NCBI GenBank assembly: GCA_025963635.1 | Contig: JAOQAK010000063.1 | Location: 1-64,000, forward strand | Direction of reading: 5' to 3' | DNA length: 64,000 nt | Source: Ferruginibacter sp. | GTDB lineage: Bacteria; Bacteroidota; Bacteroidia; Chitinophagales; Chitinophagaceae | Shown: positions 42,540 through 51,390 of the stretch, piece after piece | Numbering within the stretch: the first letter of the stretch is position 1 | Layout of the letters: the number at the start of each line of letters is the position of its first letter | Translations under genes and position numbers: made by a program | Notes under the pieces: model-generated | What the model saw: only the letters and a program-made list of their open reading frames with translations | Databases searched by the model: none | Told to the model about the DNA's origin: nothing

Positions 42540-43358
42540 TCAATTGTGAATAGCCATCACCGGTACATGGCTGTGCAGTACCAATTGCCTGGTATGACTT
42601 TTATGAATAAGTTTATCAAGCATATTATGTCGCTTCGGCAACACCACCAGCAGGTCAATTTCATTTTTTTCCGCAAAATCCATGATCGCTTCATCCGTAT
42701 TTTCATTGGTGATGAAATGACATTGCGGTTTCAAGGGTGCAAGCACTTCTGTAAGTAAACCGGGGCCGAGCACAATATTGGGATTAAATACTTCCTTTTT
42801 GCCGGAATTAAGTACATGCAATTCTGCATTCAAATCGTTCACCAGCATTTTAATTTCCCTCACCGGCACAGTATCGAGCACCTTATCAAAATCGCAGGCC
42901 AGGCCAATCTTTTTAATTGTTTTGAAAGCAACCCCCACCGGCACGGTTATCAACGGGCATTTCAAATATTGTACGGCCAGCACGGTATGACTGCCAAAAA
43001 TCAAACGTTCTGCAGGTGATGTTCCCTGGCTTCCCATGATTACCGCATAGGGTTGTACGTTGTCGCAAGCCAATTGTAATCCATAAGAAAATATGCCCAT
43101 CCTCACTTCGGTTTCCACGTTGAGCTTTCCGTCGCTTTTACGAATCAGTTCTTCTTTTAATTCGCTCATTGCCTTTTCCACATTCTCTGTCATATCCTCC
43201 TCATTTACCGCCACAGCTACTTCGCTATAACTAACGGGTATCTGGTAAACATGAAGCAATACAATACCGGCATTAATTGCCAAAGCCATACTTGCCGCAT
43301 AGTTTGCTGCATTGAGTGCAGCGGGCGAGAAATCAGTTGCTACCAGGATCGTTTTCAT
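42540..43358 (-). CDS. Universal stress protein, two Usp domains
   Basis: A 272-residue cytoplasmic protein of two Usp folds in tandem. The first carries the ATP-binding signature G-x2-G-x9-G(S/T) as GSQGTSPAERLIFGS (around residue 130). The second has DLLVVLPKRHN but lacks a full copy of the signature. The start (MKTILVATDFSPAA) is typical of the family. Tandem Usps in Bacteroidota respond to starvation or redox stress. It is convergent with the cNMP gene and is related to the two Usp genes at 60-62 kb. Confidence 0.9.
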   Translation of the reverse strand: MKTILVATDFSPAALNAANYAASMALAINAGIVLLHVYQIPVSYSEVAVAVNEEDMTENVEKAMSELKEELIRKSDGKLNVETEVRMGIFSYGLQLACDNVQPYAVIMGSQGTSPAERLIFGSHTVLAVQYLKCPLITVPVGVAFKTIKKIGLACDFDKVLDTVPVREIKMLVNDLNAELHVLNSGKKEVFNPNIVLGPGLLTEVLAPLKPQCHFITNENTDEAIMDFAEKNEIDLLVVLPKRHNMLDKLIHKSHTRQLVLHSHVPVMAIHN

Positions 43359-43405
43359 TTGAAAGTTTTTTGATAGCCTTATGCCATAAAAACAGGCTGG
43401 CTAAT

Positions 43406-43504
43406 ATGAAAAAATATTTACTGCTAATTGGTGGGATTCTCTTTAAATGTTCGGGCTCCGCAATTATCTTTATACACGCTATTCTCACTTCTAATTTACT
43501 TTAA
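43406..43504 (+). CDS. Small 32-residue single-helix membrane protein
   Basis: An ATG at 43406 opens 32 codons: MKKYLLLIGGILFKCSG, then a hydrophobic tail ending AILTSNLL. This is a Lys-start single-membrane-helix peptide. It is divergent from the Usp gene and not recognised. Codon use seems normal, but no neighbour supports it, so chance cannot be excluded. The remaining 43505-43728 holds no gene; it contains the GTTAATTAGC motif described in the findings. Confidence 0.4.
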   Translation: MKKYLLLIGGILFKCSGSAIIFIHAILTSNLL

Positions 43505-43728
43505 TTCAGACCTTCAGACCCTGACAATAGTCACTAAATAATATGATTATTCTCATTTTCCGGCTCACACTAAAATGGGACTGCTAAAAACCGATTATGA
43601 AAACTTACTGGTATCTTAGTTGCCGGATATTCTTTGGAAAATGTACTTACTTCTAACCTTGTAATCCCTCTGGGTAGCAAGCCGAAAAAGTACATCAAAG
43701 TACACATCCGTTAATTAGCGTAAACACC

Positions 43729-44748
43729 ATGAAAAAATTCTTGCTCCTCCCCTTCATCTTACTTATTGTAATAGCCTGCAAAAATGAGCCTGAACCCGTG
43801 ATACCAATTGTTACCCCCTCCAATTTTGCCAAGGGCGCTGATGTAAGCTGGGTTAGCCAAATGGAAACCGCTGGCATTAAATTCTATAACACCGCAGGCA
43901 CTGAGCAGGAATGTATGGCCCTTCTGAAGTCGATTGGAATGAATACCATCCGGCTTCGGGTATGGGTAAATCCATCGCCTGCATGGAACAATACTGCTGA
44001 CCTGGTGGCAAAAGCCACCCGTGCAAAAAACCTGGGAATGCGGATCATGATCGATTTTCATTATAGCGATAATTGGGCTGACCCCGGCAAACAAACAAAG
44101 CCTGCAGCATGGGCATCACAGAATATTGCTGCTTTAAAAACATCCCTTGCCGATCATACGGCATCCGTATTAACGGCATTGAAGAATAATAACATTTTGC
44201 CTGAATGGGTGCAGGTGGGTAATGAAACCAACGACGGCATGCTGTGGCCTGATGGCAAAGCATCCGTAAATATGAACAATTTTGCTCAATTGGTGAATGC
44301 AGGATACGACGCCGTAAAATCGGTTTTTCCTTCTGCAAAAGTGATTGTGCATATCTCTAATGGCTTCGACAATTCGCTTTTCCGGTGGATCTTTGATGGC
44401 CTGCAATCGAATGGTGCTAAATACGATGTGATCGGCATGTCATTATATCCGTCCGTTTCAAACTGGTCTACGCTAAACACACAATGCCTGGCTAATATGA
44501 ATGACATGGTATCGAGATACAACAAAGAAGTGATGATCGTGGAAGTTGGGATGAGCTGGAACAATGCAACAGAATGCAACTCATTCCTGGCAGATCTCAT
44601 CACCAAAACAAAATCGGTAAGTGGCAACAAAGGATTGGGCGTTTTATATTGGGAGCCTGAAGCATATAACAACTGGCAGGGATATCCATTGGGAGCCTTT
44701 GACAATACCGGCAAACCCACCGTGGCTCTAAACGCTTTTGCCAATTAG
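43729..44748 (+). CDS. GH53 endo-beta-1,4-galactanase lipoprotein
   Basis: A 339-residue lipoprotein (lipobox VIAC). The GH53 TIM barrel shows GADVSWVSQMETAG at the start, IRLRVWVNP, IDFHYSDNWADPGKQ, the acid/base Glu in VQVGNETNDG near residue 163 and the nucleophile Glu in MIVEVGMSW near residue 270. It cleaves beta-1,4-galactan of type I arabinogalactan, probably at the cell surface. It lies 52 nt above the GH2-GH53 fusion gene, so the two are likely co-transcribed. No SusC/SusD genes are in the window. Confidence 0.95.
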   Translation: MKKFLLLPFILLIVIACKNEPEPVIPIVTPSNFAKGADVSWVSQMETAGIKFYNTAGTEQECMALLKSIGMNTIRLRVWVNPSPAWNNTADLVAKATRAKNLGMRIMIDFHYSDNWADPGKQTKPAAWASQNIAALKTSLADHTASVLTALKNNNILPEWVQVGNETNDGMLWPDGKASVNMNNFAQLVNAGYDAVKSVFPSAKVIVHISNGFDNSLFRWIFDGLQSNGAKYDVIGMSLYPSVSNWSTLNTQCLANMNDMVSRYNKEVMIVEVGMSWNNATECNSFLADLITKTKSVSGNKGLGVLYWEPEAYNNWQGYPLGAFDNTGKPTVALNAFAN

Positions 44749-44800
44749 AAGAACCACGCCTGTTTTACCAATCTCTTTTTTTGACAACAACAATCTTACA

Positions 44801-47800
44801 ATGCGAAACGCTTTACATTTTTTGGCCGGACTTATTTTATGCTTTTTTACCCTGCAAAAGGCAGATGCACAAAATCCCGACAGGAAAAGAATAAATTTTA
44901 ATGACAACTGGAAATTTCATCTTGGGCATGCCGGCAATCCTGAAAAAGATTTCAACTATGGCATCACCAATGTTTTTGTGAAGTCGGGTGCCGCCCAGGG
45001 TACCGCCATCGATGCAAAATTTAAAGACAGTTCATGGCGAACACTCAACCTTCCACACGATTGGGCAGTGGAATTGCCATTTGTAAAGGTTGATAATTTT
45101 GATGTGATGGCACACGGATATAAACCTGTTGGCGGCCTTTTTCCGGAAACCAGCATTGGATGGTACAGGAAACATTTTACAATTGCCCGGTCAGATTCCG
45201 GCCAGCGATTTCAAATTCAGTTTGACGGTATTTTCCGTGATGCCAATATCTGGATCAATGGTTTTTATTTAGGAAACAATAAAAGCGGCTATGTCGGCAA
45301 CGGTTATGATATTACCGACTTTGTAAATTTCGATAAAGAAAACATCCTGGTAGTTCGTGCGGATGCCACCCAGTACGAGGGCTGGTTTTATGAAGGCGCC
45401 GGCATTTACCGCCATGTGTGGTTAAACCAGTACAATAACCTGAATATCGTGCAGGATGGAATTTTTGCTTATTCCGAGGTTAAGAATAATAAGGCTACCA
45501 TTCATGTGGAGACGACCATTCAAAACGAAGCGCCATCGTTAGCGGGTTGTATGGTGGTTACAAATGTCATTGATAGAAATGGCAAACTGGTCGCTACCTC
45601 CAAAGGAGAAGCCATTTCCTTGAATGTGAACGAATCAAAAAAAGCAATTCAAAATATAAACATCACTAATCCATCACTTTGGTCATTGGATGATCCTTAT
45701 TTGTACAGGATAGAAGTAAAGCTAATTTCCCAGGGAAATGTGATCGATACAAAGCAGCTGAGGTTCGGTATTCGCACGATTGAAATAAAACCAAATGGTG
45801 TTTTTTTAAACGGAAAATATGTACAGCTACACGGGGTAAACTGTCACCAGGACCATGCCGGCCTTGGCGCTGCACTACCCGACTATTTGCAATATTACCG
45901 CATTGGATTGTTGAAAAACTTAGGAGTGAATGCATACCGTACCAGTCATCACGCACCTACACCAGAGTTGCTGGATGCATGTGATAGTTTGGGAATGCTG
46001 GTGCTGGACGAACAACGGCAACTCAACAGCAGTTCTGAATACATCAACGAATTTGAGCGGTTTGTAAAGCGTGACCGCAGCAGGGCATCCGTGTTCATAT
46101 GGTCTATCGGCAACGAAGAAGGATGGATACAAACCATTACCACCGGCAAAAGAATTGCACAAACATTTATCGCAAAGCAAAAAGAACTCGATCCTACCCG
46201 AACCTGTACGTATGCTGCGGATTTACCCAATGTATTTCACGGTGTGAACGAGGTAATCCCTGTGAGAGGATTCAATTACAGGCAATTTGCCGTGGAGGAT
46301 TATCATAAAGCCCATCCAACGCAGCCGATCATGGGCACCGAAATGGGCAGCACGGTTACCACCAGGGGCATTTATGAAAAAGACAGCATCCGGGGATATT
46401 TACCCGATCAGGATATTACCGCACCATGGTGGGCAAGTAAAGCAGAAGACTGGTGGAAGCTGGCTGCGGTAAATGATTTCTGGCTGGGAGGTTTTGTGTG
46501 GACAGGATTTGATTACCGTGGGGAGCCAACGCCTTTTGAATGGCCCAATATCAACTCACATTTCGGCATCATGGATATGTGTGGTTTTCCGAAAAATATT
46601 TACTACTATTATCAAAGCTGGTGGACAGACAAAGACGTTCTACACATTTCTCCTCATTGGAACTGGAAAGAAAAACGTGGAAAGCCTGTAGAAGTTTGGG
46701 TAAATTCCAATGCAGATAATGTTGAGTTGTTTTTGAACGGAAAGTCACAAGGCAAAAAAGATATGCCCCGCAATAGTCATTTAACCTGGATGGTGAACTA
46801 TGAGCCCGGCAAACTGGAAGCGGTGGCTTTCAAAAAAGGAAAGAAGTTAACTGCACAGGTAGAGACCACTAATGCACCCGTTGAAGTGGTAATTACTCCT
46901 TATAAAACTACTGTGCTGGCGGACGGCAAAGATGCTACCATTATCAATGTGAGCGTTGTAGATAAGGAAGGCCGGGAAGTGCCGGATGCAGATAATATGA
47001 TTAAGTTCTCGATCAGCGGCCCGGGCAGCATCATTGGTGTTGGCAATGGTGATCCGAGCAGTCATGAACCGGACAAATGCATGGATGGTGCGTGGCAGAG
47101 AAGACTGTTCAATGGCAAATGCCAGGTAATTGTCCAGGCGGGAGTGAATACGGGAATGATAAAATTTGAAGCAAAATCAACCTCACTGGCCACCGGCTCA
47201 ACCGATATTGTAACCATTTCACCGGAAAGCGCAGCTACGGTTACCATGGATAAAACCTATGAATTGAAAGGAGAAGCCGCGAAGAAAAGACCAATGGATA
47301 AAATGCTTGGTGCAGATATTTCTTTCCTGCCCCAATTAGAAGACCGCGGCATAAAGTTTTCAGATAAAGGCGTTCAGAAAGACCCGGTTTTGATTTTGAA
47401 AGATCATGGTTTTAATTATGTACGGCTGCGCATATTCAATGACCCGGCCAATGATAGCGGCTACTCGCCGAAAAAAGGGTTTTGCGATCTTGAACATACT
47501 AAGCAGATGGCAAAACGGGTGAAAGCAGCCGGGATGAAACTATTGCTCGATTTTCATTACAGCGACTATTGGGCCGATCCCGGGAAGCAATATAAACCGG
47601 CTGCATGGCGGGGCTTATCGTTTACGGAACTGAAAAAAGCTTTATACGATTATACAAAAGATGTAATGCAGCAATTAAAAGCCCAGGGAACCGTTCCCGA
47701 GATGGTACAGATAGGCAATGAGATCAATCATGGAATGGTTTGGCCCGATGGCAACATAAATAACCCGGACGGTTTAGCTCAACTCATCAAAGCGGGAACT

Positions 47801-48211
47801 GCAGCTATAAAAGCTGTGGACCCTTCTGTTGTGATCATGTTGCATGTGGCGTTGGGTGGGCAAAACAGCGAGTCAGTATTTTTCATCGATAACATGCTTG
47901 CAAGAGGAGTAAGCTTTGACGTGATCGGTGAATCGTATTATCCAAAATGGCATGGCACGCCGGATGATTTAAGGGACAATCTGAATGACTTAGTAAACCG
48001 GTATCATAAAGATGTGATCGTAGTGGAATACTCCCAATTAAAAGAAACCGTTAATAAAATTGCATTTGAACTACCCGAAGGCAAGGGAAAAGGCACCTGT
48101 ATCTGGGAGCCGCTTAATACATGGGAGTCTATCTTTGACAGGGATGGAAAGTCTAATAATTATCTTGCTGTATATGATGAGATAAGTAAAACATTTTTGC
48201 CTAAGAATTAA
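44801..48211 (+). CDS. GH2 beta-galactosidase fused to GH53 galactanase
   Basis: An 1136-residue exported protein with a standard signal peptide (cleaved near KADAQ). Residues about 25-800 form the GH2 fold: sandwich (GWYRKHFTI), barrel with acid/base Glu in SIGNEEG near 441 and nucleophile Glu in GTEMGS near 512, and a C-terminal Ig-like segment (VLADGKDATIINVSVVD). From about 833 a complete GH53 domain follows (GADISFLPQLEDRG, HYSDYWADPGKQ, acid/base Glu in IGNEINHG near 970). The enzyme could cleave galactan chains and release galactose in one polypeptide. It follows the GH53 lipoprotein. Confidence 0.92.
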   Translation: MRNALHFLAGLILCFFTLQKADAQNPDRKRINFNDNWKFHLGHAGNPEKDFNYGITNVFVKSGAAQGTAIDAKFKDSSWRTLNLPHDWAVELPFVKVDNFDVMAHGYKPVGGLFPETSIGWYRKHFTIARSDSGQRFQIQFDGIFRDANIWINGFYLGNNKSGYVGNGYDITDFVNFDKENILVVRADATQYEGWFYEGAGIYRHVWLNQYNNLNIVQDGIFAYSEVKNNKATIHVETTIQNEAPSLAGCMVVTNVIDRNGKLVATSKGEAISLNVNESKKAIQNINITNPSLWSLDDPYLYRIEVKLISQGNVIDTKQLRFGIRTIEIKPNGVFLNGKYVQLHGVNCHQDHAGLGAALPDYLQYYRIGLLKNLGVNAYRTSHHAPTPELLDACDSLGMLVLDEQRQLNSSSEYINEFERFVKRDRSRASVFIWSIGNEEGWIQTITTGKRIAQTFIAKQKELDPTRTCTYAADLPNVFHGVNEVIPVRGFNYRQFAVEDYHKAHPTQPIMGTEMGSTVTTRGIYEKDSIRGYLPDQDITAPWWASKAEDWWKLAAVNDFWLGGFVWTGFDYRGEPTPFEWPNINSHFGIMDMCGFPKNIYYYYQSWWTDKDVLHISPHWNWKEKRGKPVEVWVNSNADNVELFLNGKSQGKKDMPRNSHLTWMVNYEPGKLEAVAFKKGKKLTAQVETTNAPVEVVITPYKTTVLADGKDATIINVSVVDKEGREVPDADNMIKFSISGPGSIIGVGNGDPSSHEPDKCMDGAWQRRLFNGKCQVIVQAGVNTGMIKFEAKSTSLATGSTDIVTISPESAATVTMDKTYELKGEAAKKRPMDKMLGADISFLPQLEDRGIKFSDKGVQKDPVLILKDHGFNYVRLRIFNDPANDSGYSPKKGFCDLEHTKQMAKRVKAAGMKLLLDFHYSDYWADPGKQYKPAAWRGLSFTELKKALYDYTKDVMQQLKAQGTVPEMVQIGNEINHGMVWPDGNINNPDGLAQLIKAGTAAIKAVDPSVVIMLHVALGGQNSESVFFIDNMLARGVSFDVIGESYYPKWHGTPDDLRDNLNDLVNRYHKDVIVVEYSQLKETVNKIAFELPEGKGKGTCIWEPLNTWESIFDRDGKSNNYLAVYDEISKTFLPKN

Positions 48212-48223
48212 ATGAAATTTTCC

Positions 48224-48290
48224 AGCTACGAATGCACGAATTAGCACAAATATCACCGGCCTTATTCGTGTCAATTCGTGCAATAGTGGC
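48224..48290. repeat. Inverted CACGAAT-type element, second copy
   Basis: The left arm 48224-48251 (AGCTACGAATGCACGAATT and following) pairs with the right arm 48264-48290 (ATTCGTGTCAATTCGTGC and following), with only 12 nt between. The arms match those at 34896-35040. It lies between the GH2-GH53 gene and the convergent PNPOx-like gene and may also act as a terminator. Confidence 0.65.
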
Positions 48291-48355
48291 AATAATGCTC
48301 ACTAAGATTTAACTGAACGATATTTAATGCATTTACCAGGGTCTCCGTTTACATG

Positions 48356-48796
48356 CTAATCGGCGGTACAAAGTGCTTCCCGTGTCCATTCAATCTTTCT
48401 CCCAAAACCGAGATTGCTGTCAGTCATTTTTATGCTGTTGATACGAATGGTAAATACCTCTCCTTTCATGGCAAGCGCCATGGCATATTTTTTATGATAC
48501 CGCAGGTAGCCGTCTTTGGCAAGCGGATCAGCATGCTGCAACAAATCGCCCTGGAACTGTACACCTCTTGTTATTAAAATGTTCAATTTATCAGGCAGGA
48601 TCGTTCCCGCAATGATAGGGTTTTTCCCCAGCATAATAACATGGTTGGTGTCGGATGAGGATTTAAAATACAAAAGTCCATCTTCCTTGTTCAACGCAAA
48701 ATAGCAATTGAAACAATAAGGATTTCCTGCTTCGTCGTTACAGCAAATAGTGGCACATGTTTGCTCCTGCATAAATTGCATGATTGTTTCGTTCAT
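48356..48796 (-). CDS. Pyridoxamine 5'-phosphate oxidase-like protein
   Basis: A 146-residue flavin-reductase-like split-barrel protein. Family features are the core YCFNCYFALNKEDGLLYFKS and the later QFQGDLL. It may bind FMN or heme, and the CATICCNDEAG and YCFNCYF Cys are unusual. The start at 48796 (MNETIMQFM) is used. Its ATG overlaps the ferredoxin TGA (ATGA), showing translational coupling with that gene. No substrate is assigned. Confidence 0.8.
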   Translation of the reverse strand: MNETIMQFMQEQTCATICCNDEAGNPYCFNCYFALNKEDGLLYFKSSSDTNHVIMLGKNPIIAGTILPDKLNILITRGVQFQGDLLQHADPLAKDGYLRYHKKYAMALAMKGEVFTIRINSIKMTDSNLGFGRKIEWTREALCTAD

Positions 48797-49014
48797 AATA
48801 CTTTGATGATTTTTACCGGGCAAGCCCTTGTTAATTCTTGTGTGAGTTGTTGAATATAATTAGTGACGGGTAAAACAAAAACGTCTTTTTTTAAAATCGC
48901 ATTCACCAGGGTTGCCTTGCCATCCTTTTTTGACATGCGCCATTGGTCGGGGTACATTTCAAAACAGACACCACAACCAATACACTTGCTCCTATAGTGG
49001 ATGATTTTAGCCAT
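48793..49014 (-). CDS. [4Fe-4S] ferredoxin
   Basis: A 73-residue ferredoxin starting MAKIIHYRSKCIGCGVC. Ligands are CIGCGVC (C-x2-C-x2-C) plus a later Cys in RACPVK. The usual C of the CP after the third Cys is replaced by Tyr (EMYP), so only one cluster is expected. It overlaps the U32 gene by 8 nt upstream and the PNPOx-like gene by 4 nt downstream, so all three are one unit, and it is likely the electron donor to the U32 protein. Confidence 0.88.
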   Translation of the reverse strand: MAKIIHYRSKCIGCGVCFEMYPDQWRMSKKDGKATLVNAILKKDVFVLPVTNYIQQLTQELTRACPVKIIKVL

Positions 49015-50254
49015 TTGCCGTTTCAACAATTTTATATAGTTTATCTCCCTGCGTTATTTTTGTACCGAATGGAAAAGTTATTTTATCTCCCTTCACGGCT
49101 ATTGCTTTCTGTGCGCCGTTTACCGTTAACGTTACCATCTTTTCTCTGGCCATGCCTACCGCGGCTCCGGTAATCATCAATGTATCGCCTTCTTTGACAG
49201 AGCCGGATTCAATAGCAAACTCTCCTACTTTAATCTTTGGATAATACTTGCTTCCCTTACCAACATAAATCTTCTTTTCCGTGGCGGAAGAACCGGGATG
49301 AGCCGTCCATTCGCCCAATTGATGGCCCAGGTAATACCCATTCCAAAATCCGCGGTTGTAAACGGTAGCCAGCCGCTTCATCCAATCTTCTATCTTGCCA
49401 GCAGTATAGCTGCTGTTTTCTAAAGCCTGCAAAGCTTCGCGGTAGCATTGCGTAACTGTATAAACATAATCGGGGCCTTTACCTCTTCCTTCTATCTTCA
49501 AAACGCTCACCCCGCTATTTACCACCTCGCTGAGCTTATCGATCATGCACAGGTCTTTCGGCGACATGATGTATTCATTATCCACCAGCAATTTTTCATT
49601 GGTTTCCGTGTCGGTTACTGTATAGGGGCGACGACAATTTTGAGTACAGGCGCCACGGTTGGCCGATGCATTTTGTGCGTGCAGGCTTAAATAACATTTT
49701 CCCGAAATCGCCATGCACAGAGCTCCATGAACAAATACCTCAACTTTCATTAATTCACCACTGATCCCTTTTATATTGCGTCTTTCAATTTCATTACAAA
49801 TGTGGGCCACCTGTTTTAACGTAAGTTCTCTTGCAAGCACCACAACGTCGGAAAAACGTGCGAAAAACTGTACAGTTTCCAAATTGCTAATGTTGGCCTG
49901 GGTAGAAATATGGAGGGGGATGTTCAGTTGGTTACAGGCTTCAATCACAGCGAAATCAGAAGCAATAACTGCATCGATAGCGTATTTCTTTACTTCTTTC
50001 AGAATGGCATGCAGCAATTGCATATCATGGTCGTACATTATAGTGTTGAGCGTGAGATATGTCCGCACTTCATTTGCCTTGCAAATAGCTGCGATTTGCT
50101 GTATATCCTCCAGCATGAAAGAATTAATGGACTTAGCCCGCATATTCAATTGCTCCACACCAAAATAAACGGCATCAGCACCGCCGTTGATGGCCGCCTG
50201 TAATGCTTCAAATGATCCCGCGGGAGATAGTAATTCTATTGTTGGTTTTTTCAT
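49007..50254 (-). CDS. U32 family protein (TrhP/RlhA-like)
   Basis: A 415-residue peptidase U32 family member. Family marks are ELLSPAGSFEALQAAINGGADAVYFG at the start and a Cys cluster (ALCMAISGKCYLS, GACTQNCRRPY) matching the signature C-x-x-x-x-x-x-C ... C-x-x-x-C. E. coli members YegQ (TrhP) and YdcP (RlhA) hydroxylate tRNA or rRNA using prephenate and depend on Fe-S cofactors; true protease activity is poorly supported. With a ferredoxin overlapping it, an RNA hydroxylation role fits, but is inference. Confidence 0.85.
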   Translation of the reverse strand: MKKPTIELLSPAGSFEALQAAINGGADAVYFGVEQLNMRAKSINSFMLEDIQQIAAICKANEVRTYLTLNTIMYDHDMQLLHAILKEVKKYAIDAVIASDFAVIEACNQLNIPLHISTQANISNLETVQFFARFSDVVVLARELTLKQVAHICNEIERRNIKGISGELMKVEVFVHGALCMAISGKCYLSLHAQNASANRGACTQNCRRPYTVTDTETNEKLLVDNEYIMSPKDLCMIDKLSEVVNSGVSVLKIEGRGKGPDYVYTVTQCYREALQALENSSYTAGKIEDWMKRLATVYNRGFWNGYYLGHQLGEWTAHPGSSATEKKIYVGKGSKYYPKIKVGEFAIESGSVKEGDTLMITGAAVGMAREKMVTLTVNGAQKAIAVKGDKITFPFGTKITQGDKLYKIVETANG

Positions 50255-50339
50255 AAAATCTTGTGTTCATTGCCCATTCTTTGGCTTGCCTATAAAATTC
50301 TATTAACACAGGAAGGCAGTCCAATTTCCTCCAAAACGA

Positions 50340-50720
50340 TCACCCTTTAAATGCGATCACTTTCGCCGAAGGTTCCGTCCGGGGTACAAGCATTTTCACC
50401 CGCCCATCACCTCCGGTAATGCAAGACATTTTTGCGATTCCCTTCCTGCTGGGTTGTATTGGCACATAATGTGATTTATCGCAGGATTGGTATTTCGCCA
50501 TCAGTTTCTTATTGATAAATCCCTTGTTGATACGAAAAAAAATTTTCAGCACTTGTGTTTTAAGCAATATCCAATAAAACTCCAATCGCCATAAGCAGTG
50601 TATCTTAGTTTGAAGTGAAAGCCGTTGGATGAACTGCATCATCCCGCTTTTAATCGCTTTCATATAAAAGACATCTTTGGCTGGTATAGGATCAGGTTGG
50701 AATAAAACAATTTTAGCCAT
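50340..50720 (-). CDS. Hypothetical protein upstream of the U32 operon
   Basis: A 126-residue basic protein, not recognised. It begins MAKIVLFQPDPIPAKDVFY, has an aromatic helix-like stretch (LWRLEFYWILLKTQVLKIFF), and a C-terminal GGDGRVKMLVPRTEPSAKV. The ending is only 85 nt above the U32 start on the same strand. The frame looks coding. The start may be shared with the divergent promoter at 50757. An RNA-binding or membrane-associated role cannot be told apart. Confidence 0.5.
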   Translation of the reverse strand: MAKIVLFQPDPIPAKDVFYMKAIKSGMMQFIQRLSLQTKIHCLWRLEFYWILLKTQVLKIFFRINKGFINKKLMAKYQSCDKSHYVPIQPSRKGIAKMSCITGGDGRVKMLVPRTEPSAKVIAFKG

Positions 50721-50756
50721 ACACTATAATTATTATGCAAAAATAATAAATAAAGA

Positions 50757-50764
50757 TAACTTTG
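50757..50764 (+). promoter_or_regulatory. Candidate queD promoter box
   Basis: TAACTTTG matches TAnnTTTG, with TTATG about 19 nt upstream as a weak -33. It would give a leader of about 130 nt before queD. No preQ1 riboswitch fold is evident in that leader by eye. Confidence 0.4.
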
Positions 50765-50900
50765 TCTTTATTTATTATTTTAATTCACTCAAGGAAAGGC
50801 ATATCATTTGTACAGTCCCGGTAAAAACTCCGGTGACATTTAATACAGGAAAAGAGGTCCCTGTGGTTGAAACCAAGTGATGATACCTCACGTAAAAAAC

Positions 50901-51347
50901 ATGTTAAGCTTAACGAAGATCTTTCATTTTGAGATGGCCCATGCCATACATGGGTACCAGGGCGCCTGCAAAAATATTCATGGGCATTCCTACGAATTAC
51001 ACGTAACAGTAACGGCTGGTGAAGAGAACCGGCAGTATATCCCTTCACCGGGATTTATTTTAGACTTTAAGGAATTAAAACAGGTGGTTTCAAAAACGAT
51101 TTTGGAAACATTGGATCATAAACTCGTTTTGTCGCATTCTTATCTTAACGATCATACCGCAGTGCTGCCCCAGGAGAACCTGGTTACCTGGAAAGTTGAG
51201 CCGACTGCCGAAAACCTGCTGATTTATATCGTGCAAATATTGTATAAGGAACTTCCTAAAGAGGTTAAGCTGGTAAAACTGAAACTATATGAAACAAAAG
51301 ACTCATATGCCCAATGGGTAAATGATCTTCCCTTTAATCAATATTAA
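50901..51347 (+). CDS. queD: 6-carboxytetrahydropterin synthase QueD
   Basis: A 148-residue PTPS-fold enzyme. Zinc ligands are His in FEMAHAIHGY and HGHSYEL; the catalytic Cys is in ACKNIHGHSYE. It makes 6-carboxy-5,6,7,8-tetrahydropterin, the first dedicated step to queuosine, in the cytoplasm. The start at 50901 (MLSLTKIFHFEMAHA) fits the family; GTG/ATG at 50877/50880 would add an unneeded leader. No queC, queE or queF is in the window. An Rrf2 regulator follows. Confidence 0.94.
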   Translation: MLSLTKIFHFEMAHAIHGYQGACKNIHGHSYELHVTVTAGEENRQYIPSPGFILDFKELKQVVSKTILETLDHKLVLSHSYLNDHTAVLPQENLVTWKVEPTAENLLIYIVQILYKELPKEVKLVKLKLYETKDSYAQWVNDLPFNQY

Positions 51348-51390
51348 AGGTCGCCGGAAACAAAATTGGTAGTTACATTAAAAAAGATAT

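Noticed and set aside
50757..50900. preQ1 riboswitch before queD
   Set aside because: No small H-type pseudoknot pattern (short GC stem plus A-rich tail) was found in the leader.
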